A stretch of 42,479 bases of DNA, taken from positions 1-42,479 of the forward strand of contig NZ_FMJL01000031.1 of the NCBI RefSeq assembly GCF_900095445.1, in the 5' to 3' direction. Numbering within the stretch: the stretch's first letter is position 1; every line of letters begins with the position of its first letter. Below are positions 25,645 through 32,977 of this stretch, in pieces. The DNA is from Clostridium sp. N3C (GTDB lineage Bacteria > Bacillota > Clostridia > Clostridiales > Clostridiaceae). The position numbers and the translations under genes were made by a program. The notes beneath the pieces are model-generated. The model saw only the letters and a program-made list of their open reading frames with translations. It did not search any database and was not told where the DNA came from.

Positions 25645-27020
25645 TGGAAAGTATCCTCCTTTTGAACAGATGCAGATCTATTATATGCAATAAGTGATAA
25701 TGTAGCACTTATTACAAATATAATAATTGCTATAGTAGAAGCCAAGGAATAGTTCTGCTCATTTACAGTAAGTTTATAAAGCCAAGTTACAAGCAAGTCT
25801 GTTTCCCCTGCCTGGAAGTAGTTTAAAGAGTTTGGTCCTCCTCCAGTTAACAAGTATATAACGTTAAAGTTATTTATATTTCCAACAAACTGAGTAATTA
25901 AATATGGAGTGGTTACAAATAGCATATATGGTAAAGTTATTTTCATAAATGCTGTTACAGGTCCAGCACCATCTATCTTTGCACTCTCATACAAATCCTC
26001 AGGAATATTCATAAGGATACCTGATGTGATAAGCATAGTGTATGGGATACCAACCCACATATTTACTATAATTACAAATATTTTAGCATTAGTTCCATCT
26101 GTTATAAACTTAATGGCTTGAGAAGTAAGCCCTAATTTTTGAAGTAATATATTTATTGGTCCTACATCTTGGAACATTCTTGACATAAGTAGTAAAGTTA
26201 CAAACTGAGGAACGGCAATAGTTAATACAAATATAGTTCTCCAGAATCCCTTGAACTTAATCCCCTTCTTATTGATAAGAAGAGCTAAAATCATACCAAG
26301 TAAGTAGTTTGAAAAAGTGGCAAAAACCGCCCATACGAAAGTCCAGATTAAAATCTTAACAAATGTTCCAGACATCTTAGAATTAGAGAAGAATAAATTT
26401 TTAAAGTTTTCAAATCCAACCCAAGTAAATAGCTTTCCTGGTGGTTGATGTGTTTTATCAAAGTTTGTGAAAGCCATTAAAATCATAAAAATAAGTGGCA
26501 TAATTACTGTTAATACTATTCCTATAGCAGGTAAAGTTAATAATGTTTTATGGAAGTTTTTATCAAATAAATTCTTTACATCATCCTTGAAAGTAGGAGG
26601 TCTATTTCCTGCCTTTCTTATTAACTCACAGTTATAAGACTCTTTTACACTTTTTACATACATCAAAATTATTGCGCCAATAGCAAATATAGTAACAACA
26701 CCAAAAAGCAAAATCAACATAGAGTTATCTCCAGGTTTATACTCATAAATCTGAAGTTCCTCATTCCATACCTGGCGTTGTACTTCTTTACCTAATGTTG
26801 GTAAATTACTCAAATAATACCATCCACTGTTAAGTATGTACACTATAAAGCTTACTTGAAGAGCAAGAAAAATTAATCCTTTTACTATCTGTCCTCTTAA
26901 GATACATCCTAAGCCCATAATAATGAAGCTTAATTTAGTTATAAGATTACCTTTTTTCAAGGCATTAAAAAAGAGGGATTTATCATTCTTTAATTCCTTA
27001 GATACATTGATATCTTCCAT
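25641..27020 (-). CDS. malF: Maltodextrin ABC transporter permease (MalF/MalC type)
   Basis: This is a 459-residue permease, longer than the minimal CUT1 permease. The first about 150 residues hold extra membrane helices and an extracytosolic loop (as in streptococcal MalC), followed by the six-helix core from about 160. The EAA loop is YESAKIDGAGPVTAFMKITL (about 355-374). The start at 27020 has GGAGGTATAT immediately upstream; an ATG five codons earlier overlaps that site. It is separated from malE by 77 bp containing a terminator-like hairpin, and is coupled to malG by a 4-bp overlap. Confidence 0.92.
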   Translation of the reverse strand: MEDINVSKELKNDKSLFFNALKKGNLITKLSFIIMGLGCILRGQIVKGLIFLALQVSFIVYILNSGWYYLSNLPTLGKEVQRQVWNEELQIYEYKPGDNSMLILLFGVVTIFAIGAIILMYVKSVKESYNCELIRKAGNRPPTFKDDVKNLFDKNFHKTLLTLPAIGIVLTVIMPLIFMILMAFTNFDKTHQPPGKLFTWVGFENFKNLFFSNSKMSGTFVKILIWTFVWAVFATFSNYLLGMILALLINKKGIKFKGFWRTIFVLTIAVPQFVTLLLMSRMFQDVGPINILLQKLGLTSQAIKFITDGTNAKIFVIIVNMWVGIPYTMLITSGILMNIPEDLYESAKIDGAGPVTAFMKITLPYMLFVTTPYLITQFVGNINNFNVIYLLTGGGPNSLNYFQAGETDLLVTWLYKLTVNEQNYSLASTIAIIIFVISATLSLIAYNRSASVQKEDTFQ

Positions 27021-27050
27021 ATATACCTCCATCATAATTAAAATCTTATA

Positions 27051-27080
27051 GAAAAACAGCTAGAAATACTTCCAGCCGTT
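27051..27080 (-). terminator. Intercistronic terminator between malE and malF
   Basis: An 11-bp stem with two G-T pairs (27070-27080 with 27055-27065, 4-nt loop) is followed on the minus strand by TTTTTC. It lies between malE and the downstream genes. Partial termination here would give more binding protein than permease, a common arrangement. Confidence 0.75.
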
Positions 27081-27097
27081 TTTCTTACTTTATAGGC

Positions 27098-28330
27098 CTA
27101 TTGTTGAATTTGAGCTACCATTTCATCTAATTGTTCTTGAAGTGACTTTGAATAGTCCTTAGCTTCCATAGCTGTTCCGAAAGCTTCAGCTGGTGTCCAG
27201 TAACTGTTAAGTACATCCTTCTGAGAAGTAGCAAACTTACTTTGTTCTGCTAATGCTGCTAAAGGAAGATTTGCCTTAACTTCGTCACTTTCAGCAACTT
27301 TTACGTTTGATGGTCCCATTGCTCTCTTCTGGAATCTTAAAAGCTGATTTTGTTCGTTAGTTAACCATTCAGCTAATTCCATAGCTTCTACTGGATTCTT
27401 AGTTTGTGCTTTTACACCAACTAGTTTGTAACCTGCAAAGCTTCCCATTTGAACCTGTTCTCCTCCACAAGTAAATGTTGGAAGTTTTGCTGCTCCAAAG
27501 TTATCTCCTAACTTTTCCTTTATAGCATCTGCAACCCAAGTACCGCAAACACCTGCTGCTATTGTATCGCCTATTCCACCAGGTAATACTTCGTTAGCGT
27601 CACCAGTCATGAAGGCTTTATCAGCTGTAAATGCCTTTATAGCTTCTGCAGCCTTAAGTCCCTTTTCGTTGTTGAAATCACAAACTTGCTTTCCGTCTTT
27701 TATTGATAATGTACAACCTGCTCCTAAGAAGAAGGAAGCTATGTACCATCCATTTGATACATCCATGAATACTTTCTTATTAGCCTTGTTAGCTGCTGCT
27801 AAAATACCGTCTAGTGTCTTAGCATCTTCATCGCTTACAACGCTCTTGTCATAGTACAAGAAATATCCGTTATCAGCAGTCATTGGATAAGCATATAATT
27901 TACCATCTATTGTAGCTGCTTCTATTGAACCTTCAGAGTTAGCTGAGATAATTTGATCCTTATTTCTAGTAATTTCATACAATGCACCTGCATTATATAA
28001 GTCCCAAATCTGGTCATTTGAGAAAGCAAAAACGTCAGCTGCAGCTGCTGGGTCTTCTAATACCTTACCTTTAGCATCAGCTTCACTTACAACACCAAAA
28101 GAAATGTCATACTCTTTATCCTTATGAGCTTCCTTAAAGGATTCAACCATTTCCTTTAATAATGCTTGGTCATCTTGTGCTCCCCAAACCTTTAATGAAA
28201 CTTTTTTAGAACCACCCTTGTTGTCACTCTTTGCATTGTCGTCCTTCTTATTACCGCATCCTGCAAGTAATGTTGTTGACATTGCAGCAGTAAGAAGCAA
28301 GGCCATTGCCTTTTTTGAATTTTTCAACAT
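27098..28330 (-). CDS. malE: Maltodextrin-binding lipoprotein
   Basis: This is a 410-residue solute-binding lipoprotein. Signal segment 8-21, lipobox LAGC with Cys25, then a Lys/Asp-rich linker to about 45. The mature part starts with VSLKVWGAQDDQALLKEMV and continues with a family 1 sugar-binding fold: AAADVFAFSNDQIWDL near 97-112, LYAYPMTADNGYFLYYDKS near 145-163, and WLTNEQNQLLRF near 325-336. This resembles the maltose/maltodextrin group. It hands sugar to MalFG. GGAGGG site 6 nt before ATG. Only 33 bp separate it from lacI with no -35/-10 pair, so it relies on the lacI promoter or one inside lacI. Confidence 0.92.
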   Translation of the reverse strand: MLKNSKKAMALLLTAAMSTTLLAGCGNKKDDNAKSDNKGGSKKVSLKVWGAQDDQALLKEMVESFKEAHKDKEYDISFGVVSEADAKGKVLEDPAAAADVFAFSNDQIWDLYNAGALYEITRNKDQIISANSEGSIEAATIDGKLYAYPMTADNGYFLYYDKSVVSDEDAKTLDGILAAANKANKKVFMDVSNGWYIASFFLGAGCTLSIKDGKQVCDFNNEKGLKAAEAIKAFTADKAFMTGDANEVLPGGIGDTIAAGVCGTWVADAIKEKLGDNFGAAKLPTFTCGGEQVQMGSFAGYKLVGVKAQTKNPVEAMELAEWLTNEQNQLLRFQKRAMGPSNVKVAESDEVKANLPLAALAEQSKFATSQKDVLNSYWTPAEAFGTAMEAKDYSKSLQEQLDEMVAQIQQ

Positions 28331-28363
28331 AATATTCCCTCCATTTTTATCATTATTTATTAT

Positions 28364-29404
28364 TTAAAAATCTCCTTCGAGATTTTTTTTACAAATTAAT
28401 CTAACAGAATTACCTTTTAGTAACTTGCCTGGAACTATTAAATGTTGAGAAAACTTCTTGTTTCGAATGCTCTTAACTAATAGATCCACACTTTTTTTGG
28501 CTATATCCATAGAAGGTTGCTTAATAGTTGTAATAGTCGGATTATAAAACCAAGCCTGTTCAATGCCATCAAAACCTATAATAGATATATCTTCAGGCAC
28601 TTTAAACCCATTATCTATAGCACATTTTGCAATGCCTATAGCCATAACATCCGACATAGCAAATACTGCTGTAATCATTTTCTTTCGCTTCAAAAACTTG
28701 GCCATATTTTCATAAGCAGATGCACAGGAAAACTTGGACTCTAAATACATATTTTCCTTATCAAAGAACATACCTCTCTCTTCAAAAGCCTCAAGTACAC
28801 CCTTATATCTGCTATATATCAAATCCTTCTGATAAATAGCTCCTCCTACAATTAAGATGTCTTTGTGGCCTAAATCAAGAAGGTAACTAACAGCGCTTTT
28901 AGCCTCCAGTTTATCGTCAATAGATACGCTGCTAACGCCTGAAACATCACAGCCACTAGCACTAGAAGTTGCATATACACAAGGACTGTTTAATTTATGT
29001 AGTTCCTCTTCTCTGTCTACGGCACTACCTCCTAAAAAGATAATGGCAACTGCTTTCTTTTCTTTTATTAACTGACTTGCATATCTTATCTCGTTTTCCT
29101 CTTCATCTATGTAACTAACTACGGGAATATAACCTTTAGCTTCTACACATTTTTGCAACTCTATAACCATATCATGAAAAAAAGGATTAAATGTACCTTT
29201 TACAATAATACATATTATTTGGGAAGTAACTTGTTTTAAATTTTTTGCGTTAGAGTTAGGAACGTAATTGCATTTTTCAATCACTTCCATAACCTTAGTT
29301 CTAGTTTCTTGACTGACACCATAACAATTATTAATTACTCTAGATACAGTTGCTACGCCAACTCCCGCAATCCTCGCTATGTCCTTTATAGTATAGTTGC
29401 TCAT
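28364..29404 (-). CDS. LacI-family repressor of the maltodextrin operon
   Basis: This is a 346-residue regulator. The N-terminal helix-turn-helix and hinge (TIKDIARIAGVGVATVSRVI, then YVPNSNAKNLK) are canonical. The periplasmic-binding-protein-like ligand domain follows (IICIIVKGTFNPFFHDMV, later MSDVMAIGIAK and ISIIGFDGIEQAWFYNPTIT). It resembles MalR/CcpA-type proteins; the maltose operon context favours MalR over CcpA. It is the first gene of the operon. Two 12-bp palindromes with the LacI-family central CG lie just upstream, so autoregulation of the whole operon is likely. The ribosome site is weak (AGGTGA about 4 nt from ATG), which would keep repressor levels low. Other LacI-family roles cannot be excluded. 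Confidence 0.9.
   Translation of the reverse strand: MSNYTIKDIARIAGVGVATVSRVINNCYGVSQETRTKVMEVIEKCNYVPNSNAKNLKQVTSQIICIIVKGTFNPFFHDMVIELQKCVEAKGYIPVVSYIDEEENEIRYASQLIKEKKAVAIIFLGGSAVDREEELHKLNSPCVYATSSASGCDVSGVSSVSIDDKLEAKSAVSYLLDLGHKDILIVGGAIYQKDLIYSRYKGVLEAFEERGMFFDKENMYLESKFSCASAYENMAKFLKRKKMITAVFAMSDVMAIGIAKCAIDNGFKVPEDISIIGFDGIEQAWFYNPTITTIKQPSMDIAKKSVDLLVKSIRNKKFSQHLIVPGKLLKGNSVRLICKKNLEGDF
28366..28387 (-). terminator. Weak hairpin at the lacI coding end
   Basis: A 9-bp perfect stem (28379-28387 with 28366-28374, 4-nt loop) is followed on the minus strand by AAATAATAAAT. The arm contains the last lacI codons. It is AT-rich, so read-through into malE is likely. Confidence 0.4.
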
Positions 29405-29428
29405 CCCTTCACCTAGCTTCTATTGAAA

Positions 29429-29463
29429 GGTAACGTTACCAAGATAAAGTAGGAAACGTTTCC
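29429..29463 (-). promoter_or_regulatory. Two LacI-type operators in front of lacI
   Basis: GGTAACGTTACC (29429-29440) and GGAAACGTTTCC (29452-29463) are perfect palindromes whose centres are 23 bp apart. Both have the central CG typical of LacI/MalR/CcpA operators. They lie downstream of the probable promoter -10, where bound repressor would block transcription of lacI-malEFG-amylase. The second also resembles a catabolite-response element. Confidence 0.8.
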
Positions 29464-29481
29464 GATATATAAATAATATCA

Positions 29482-29510
29482 TAATTACAAAACAAAAACA
29501 ATAGTTTCGT
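29482..29510 (-). promoter_or_regulatory. Candidate promoter of the lacI-mal operon
   Basis: The minus strand shows TTGTTT, 17 bp, TATTAT with a TG one base before the -10, immediately upstream of the two operators. Coordinates are approximate to a few bases. Confidence 0.45.
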
Positions 29511-29614
29511 TAATAATTTATTAATATTTTATTTTTACTATTTTTGCTTTATTTTCCCATTGCAAAACTATTATATGCTTTATAAACGAATAGATTTCCA
29601 TTTTTCCAAATATG

Positions 29615-29682
29615 ATAAAAATTTTTCTACCTTCTTTCCAAGAAATAATAAAAATTTTTCTACCTTCTTTCCAAGAAATAAT
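29615..29682. repeat. Two tandem copies of a 33-bp unit
   Basis: The unit runs 29615-29647 and is repeated exactly at 29648-29680 (match continues to 29682). Each copy contains A5T5 followed by CTACCTTC and CCAAGAAATA. The 33-bp period is close to three helical turns, so the A5T5 tracts are in phase and could bend the DNA. Confidence 0.9.
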
Positions 29683-29701
29683 TATATCATTTATTTCTTG
29701 G
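29671..29701. repeat. Perfect 11-bp inverted repeat after the tandem repeat
   Basis: CCAAGAAATAA (29671-29681) pairs with TTATTTCTTGG (29691-29701), 9-nt loop. It uses the end of the second 33-bp copy. No T-run follows on either strand, so it is not an obvious terminator. Confidence 0.7.
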
Positions 29702-29834
29702 TTAATGGTTTTTATAGTAGGTTCTCATCATATGCTCTCCAGTATACATGGAAAAATTTTGATATTTTTAATAATATCAAGTCTCCGGACAGGATCATCT
29801 TGATTTCGCTATTTTAAGGCTTTGTAACCATGAA

Positions 29835-30389
29835 TTACAAACCTTTATCCAAAACTATTTCCTTAATTACCTTTCCATCCAATCCTTTAATCCTAAAAAC
29901 ATTGTCTTTTAAGACTCCATAACTATTAGGACTACTTTCCTTGGGTATAGACACAGAACCAGGATTTATTATGTATATGTGGCCTCTTTTTTCTGCCCTT
30001 GGTACATGGGTATGTCCATAGATTAAAAGGTCCCCCTTACTTAAGTTAGGTATATTATCAGCATTATAAATATGTCCATGAGTTAAGAATAATCTTCTTC
30101 CTTTGTATAGAATATTAGAGTAATCCGCCATTATAGGAAAGTTAAGCATCATTTGATCAACTTCACTATCACAATTGCCCCTTACCGCTATAATCTTATC
30201 CGCATAATTATTAAGAAGATTTGCTACTTCCTTTGGATAATAATCCTTTGGTAGCGGATTTCTTGGTCCATGGTACAATATATCCCCTAAAAAAATAATA
30301 TGCTGGGCATTTTCATTATGGAAGCTTTCTATAGCCTTATGGGCATAGAATAAGGAACCATGGATGTCTGATACAAATAGTAACTTCAT
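29835..30389 (-). CDS. yfcE: YfcE-type metallophosphoesterase
   Basis: This is a 184-residue metal-dependent phosphodiesterase. All calcineurin-like motifs are present in order: DIHGS (8-12), GDILYHGPRNPLP (35-47), GNCDSE (about 91-96), THGH (about 123-126) and GHTHVP (about 144-149). The GDxLYHGPRNPLP segment is characteristic of YfcE. Family enzymes hydrolyse model phosphodiesters; the physiological substrate is unknown. The length is normal. The ribosome site (AAAGGA) is about 13 nt from the ATG. A hairpin begins in the final codons (29816-29845, one bulge) but lacks a T-run. The gene appears monocistronic. Confidence 0.92.
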   Translation of the reverse strand: MKLLFVSDIHGSLFYAHKAIESFHNENAQHIIFLGDILYHGPRNPLPKDYYPKEVANLLNNYADKIIAVRGNCDSEVDQMMLNFPIMADYSNILYKGRRLFLTHGHIYNADNIPNLSKGDLLIYGHTHVPRAEKRGHIYIINPGSVSIPKESSPNSYGVLKDNVFRIKGLDGKVIKEIVLDKGL

Positions 30390-30713
30390 AAAGTAAATAC
30401 ATTCCTTTCTTATGTTTGTAATAGTATTTATATTTTATAGCAATAATATTATTACTGAAAATATTATTTATATTATCTAAATTTAATTTTTTCTCTTGAA
30501 ATTCCTTCTTCTTATCTGTTTAACCTGCTACTGCTCAGCAATTTCTTCTAGACTGGCTAACTCTTTTCCATATTAACTAAATATTCCCATCAAAATATGT
30601 GATTTATTTTGTAATGCCACAAAACGTTCAAAAAGTTTCCATGTGCACCACAATTATATAAATATCATAAATTTCATAACAATGCTACCTTTAAAAATAA
30701 TTGAAAAGGAAAA
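30390..30713. other. Gene-poor AT-rich interval
   Basis: No gene with a ribosome site was found on either strand. On the minus strand around 30500-30570 a short frame with a coding-like composition (ELASLEEIAEQ, then one stop, then QVKQIRRRNFKRKN) could be a decayed gene fragment, but it is too short to claim. Confidence 0.4.
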
Positions 30714-30746
30714 GCTCTATAGATTTGCTTTCTCAAATCTATAGAG
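30710..30746 (-). terminator. Terminator of the 54-residue gene
   Basis: A 13-bp perfect stem (30715-30727 with 30734-30746, 6-nt loop) is followed on the minus strand by CTTTTCCTTTTC. It lies about 30 bp past the small gene's stop. Confidence 0.65.
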
Positions 30747-30777
30747 TCTTCCAAACATATAAGTAACAGTGAGTATT

Positions 30778-30942
30778 CTAAGACAAATCAACCCACTTAT
30801 CCTTTGCCTTTTTTACATCCTTTTCTGATAGATTTGTTTCCTCCATTATTTTCCCCATTCCAATGCCCTTATCAATCATTTCTTTTGCCTTTTCCATTGC
30901 TTTTTCATGTTCACCTTTTTTCATTTTTTTACTTTCACTCAT
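30778..30942 (-). CDS. Small charged protein, 54 residues, function unknown
   Basis: A short gene with a strong ribosome site (AAGGGAGG, 9 nt before the ATG at 30942), a TAG stop at 30778 and its own terminator. The product begins MSESKKMKKGEHEKAMEKAK and is almost wholly charged and helical. A second half, IDKGIGMGKIMEETNLSEKD then VKKAKDKWVDLS, has the spacing of a helix-turn-helix (hydrophobic positions around a Gly, then TNLSEKDVKKAK). A small DNA- or protein-binding role is possible, but no family is recognised with certainty. Cytosolic; no Cys, no membrane segment. Confidence 0.75.
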   Translation of the reverse strand: MSESKKMKKGEHEKAMEKAKEMIDKGIGMGKIMEETNLSEKDVKKAKDKWVDLS

Positions 30943-31110
30943 AGAAGGCAACCTCCCTTTTTATTAAGCTCTATAAATTAGTCTATCCTTATATAAACTT
31001 TTTATTAGATAATCTAGTAAACCTTCATATTTGCATAATTCAATAAAACTATTTATTCCTTGCCATTATTATCTTGTGAATATATAACTTTTTACTATAA
31101 TGCTTTATTA

Positions 31111-31150
31111 AAAAAAAGTGTTGACGTATATATCTATACCATCAACACTT
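31111..31150 (-). terminator. Terminator after the barnase/barstar operon
   Basis: A 9-bp perfect stem (31116-31124 with 31142-31150) with an inner 5-bp GTATA/TATAC stem is followed on the minus strand by a T-run (31111-31117). Confidence 0.85.
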
Positions 31151-31185
31151 CTTTGAAACAAAGCAACACGAAATAAAAACTAATA

Positions 31186-31470
31186 TCAAATACCATTGTC
31201 CCTTTCTATATATACTACAATATTTTCATTTTCTTTGGCTGCTCTCTCTAATAGATTGATAATCCTTTCTCCATAGGAACCTAAATTATCTACCATCGGT
31301 CTAATATTATATAAGGTAATTTTTTTAGCAGAAGAGTCTTCCAGAAGGCAATCCCATAAAGCATCTAAGTTTTCGCCATAATAATCAGGCAAGGATAGTT
31401 TTTCTTTCAAATAAGCATGAGCTACTGCCCTATCTATCATCTTTTCTCCATTTAATTTAATCTCTCTCAT
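31186..31470 (-). CDS. Barstar-family ribonuclease inhibitor
   Basis: This is a 94-residue cytosolic inhibitor. The helix IDRAVAHAYLKEKLSLPDYYGENLDALWDCL (split: IDRAVAHAYLKEKL, then SLPDYYGENLDALWDCL) contains the barstar signature: Tyr-Tyr-Gly-x-Asn-Leu-Asp-Ala-Leu-Trp-Asp. Its aromatic and acidic residues plug the barnase active site. Length is close to barstar (about 90). GAGAGGTG lies just before the ATG, and the gene follows the barnase gene by 12 bp, so it would neutralise any ribonuclease that stays in the cytosol. Confidence 0.95.
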   Translation of the reverse strand: MREIKLNGEKMIDRAVAHAYLKEKLSLPDYYGENLDALWDCLLEDSSAKKITLYNIRPMVDNLGSYGERIINLLERAAKENENIVVYIERDNGI

Positions 31471-31482
31471 ATATACACCTCT

Positions 31483-32031
31483 CTAATACAACCTTTGGAA
31501 AGTTTTATAGTGATCATTTGTATAATAAATAAGACCGTCATTGGAATATATCAATCGCTCAGCTCCACGATAACCACCATTATAGTTTATATCACATTCA
31601 TAGTATATTCGGCCTTCCGCTTCCGGCAATAAACTTTCATAGTTGCCAAAAACATCTCCACCGATAGACTTTTTATCCGTCACCTCCCAAAGGTTACCTT
31701 TAGAACTATCCCAGCCAGACTTTTGGGCTTCTTTTTTAGTAATATAATTAGGAGGTAGTTCCTTAAATTCATGAATATAAGCTGCTACTTCATCCTTAGA
31801 AGTATAACTTTGTCCCTTCTTAACTTTAACCTTAGTAGTGTCAGTTTTACTCGGTGACTGCTCCTTATCAGTGGGACTTTCATTTGTACTCTCTTGGGAA
31901 ATAGATTGATTTATGCCAGGTGACCGCGGAGTAGTTATCTCATCAGTTACTTCACATCCTGCAAAAAGGAATAAGAATATAATTGTAAATATTCTTATTA
32001 ACCAATTACTCCATTTTTTATTTTTTATCAT
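31483..32031 (-). CDS. Barnase-family ribonuclease with lipoprotein signal
   Basis: This is a 182-residue guanyl-specific-type RNase. The C-terminal about 110 residues (from 75) align with barnase from memory: LPPNYITKKEAQKSGW with Lys99 (Lys27), SKGNLWEVTDKKSIGGDVF, the general base Glu145 in YYECDINY (Glu73), Arg155 and Arg159 (Arg83 and Arg87), and His174 in NDHYKTF (His102). All catalytic residues are therefore kept. Unlike secreted barnase, the N-terminus has a hydrophobic helix (about 9-24) ending FAGC, a lipobox with Cys26, then a Ser/Thr/Pro-rich linker (27-70). It would be tethered outside the membrane. AGAGGAG upstream; barstar follows by 12 bp. Confidence 0.93.
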   Translation of the reverse strand: MIKNKKWSNWLIRIFTIIFLFLFAGCEVTDEITTPRSPGINQSISQESTNESPTDKEQSPSKTDTTKVKVKKGQSYTSKDEVAAYIHEFKELPPNYITKKEAQKSGWDSSKGNLWEVTDKKSIGGDVFGNYESLLPEAEGRIYYECDINYNGGYRGAERLIYSNDGLIYYTNDHYKTFQRLY

Positions 32032-32185
32032 ATATATTCTCCTCTATGTTTTTTGATTATTATAGCCATAATAATTAATTATTACAATTGAATATCTGTA
32101 TTTTTAGTTTAAAACTTATATCCTTTTTTATTATTTAGACTATAGAATGCTAATTGTGTTAAAATTATTTTGGGTGATAATTTTT

Positions 32186-32881
32186 ATGATAAAAAAAGCA
32201 AATATTTTAATAGTTGAAGATGATAATGAAATAAATAATATGCTAGCCTTACTTCTTAGCAAAAACGGTTATAATGTAAGACAAGCCTATTCAGGAACTG
32301 AAGCTAAGCTCTACCTAGATCAGATGGAATTTCACTTGGTATTACTAGATTTGATGATACCAGGTGTAAATGGTGAACAGTTGCTTTTAGATATTAGAGC
32401 TACTAATCAAATGCCTATAATCGTTATTACAGCAAAGCTAGACAAGCAACTAAAATTAGACTTGTTAAGAGCAGGAGCAGATGATTATATTATAAAACCC
32501 TTTGACTTGGATGAAGTATCTGCAAGAGTATATTCAAATATAAGAAGATATCTAGAGTTTAGTAATGGTAATAACTCAAGCGAAAGGCTTACCTACAAGG
32601 ATATAGTTATGTATAAAAACACTAAAGAGGTTTGGGTAAATAGCAAGCTTGTAACCCTCACTGCTAGAGAGTTTGCCATCTTAGAGCTGATTCTCAGCCA
32701 TCCGAAAAAGGTATTTACTAAAGCTAATCTATTTGAAAGTGTCTGGGGTGATGAATATTTAGGGGATGATAATACGGTTAATGTTCATATTAGCAACCTT
32801 AGGCATAAGCTTACCAAGGCTAATCCTAATGAGGAGTATATAGAAACCATTTGGGGAATGGGTTACAGGATAAAGGGATAA
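32186..32881 (+). CDS. OmpR-family response regulator
   Basis: This is a 231-residue two-component regulator. The receiver domain has the acidic pocket (Glu11-Asp12-Asp13), phospho-acceptor Asp55 in LVLLDLMIPG, a Thr in VITAK and Lys in YIIKPFD. The C-terminal winged helix (about 130-231) ends with TVNVHISNLRHKL and IWGMGYRIKG, typical of OmpR/PhoB. The start is the ATG at 32186 with GGGTGA upstream; an ATG 13 codons earlier would add a hydrophobic tail and lacks a ribosome site. It is the first gene of an RR-ABC-permease-HK cluster. Three 11-bp repeats just after its stop are likely its binding sites. Confidence 0.93.
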   Translation: MIKKANILIVEDDNEINNMLALLLSKNGYNVRQAYSGTEAKLYLDQMEFHLVLLDLMIPGVNGEQLLLDIRATNQMPIIVITAKLDKQLKLDLLRAGADDYIIKPFDLDEVSARVYSNIRRYLEFSNGNNSSERLTYKDIVMYKNTKEVWVNSKLVTLTAREFAILELILSHPKKVFTKANLFESVWGDEYLGDDNTVNVHISNLRHKLTKANPNEEYIETIWGMGYRIKG

Positions 32882-32883
32882 AC

Positions 32884-32943
32884 TTAAGGTTTTCTTAAGG
32901 ATTTCTTTAACTTCTCTTATGCGTTGCTTTGTAAGCTTATAAT
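32884..32943 (+). promoter_or_regulatory. Response-regulator binding repeats and promoter of the ABC genes
   Basis: Three tandem 11-bp units, TTAAGGTTTTC (32884-32894), TTAAGGATTTC (32895-32905) and TTTAACTTCTC (32906-32916), precede a -10 TATAAT (32938-32943) by 21 bp. No -35 is needed in PhoB/VanR-type activation, where such repeats replace it. The ABC genes can thus be induced separately from the regulator gene. Confidence 0.75.
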
Positions 32944-32977
32944 ATAAAACTTACTACTGTATAAGGGAGGTAATCTA

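Larger units (their letters stand above)
29511..29834. other. Non-coding region between lacI and yfcE
   Basis: There is no convincing gene in this interval. A rightward open frame from 29560 to 29817 exists but has no ribosome site and begins at a TTG inside AT-rich DNA; it is created partly by the 33-bp repeat. The interval holds the tandem repeat and hairpin described separately. Confidence 0.6.

Noticed and set aside
29560..29817. Rightward 85-codon open frame with a repeated NFSTFFPRNN peptide
   Set aside because: It starts with TTG, has no ribosome site, is very rich in Phe/Ile/Tyr from AT-rich DNA, and its repeat is just the translated 33-bp DNA repeat.
29816..29845. Terminator of yfcE
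   Set aside because: The hairpin has a bulge and is followed by AAAATAG with no T-run, so termination is not supported.
30605..30640. CcpA/LacI-like site near AAAACGTT
   Set aside because: The surrounding sequence is not palindromic and there is no adjacent promoter.
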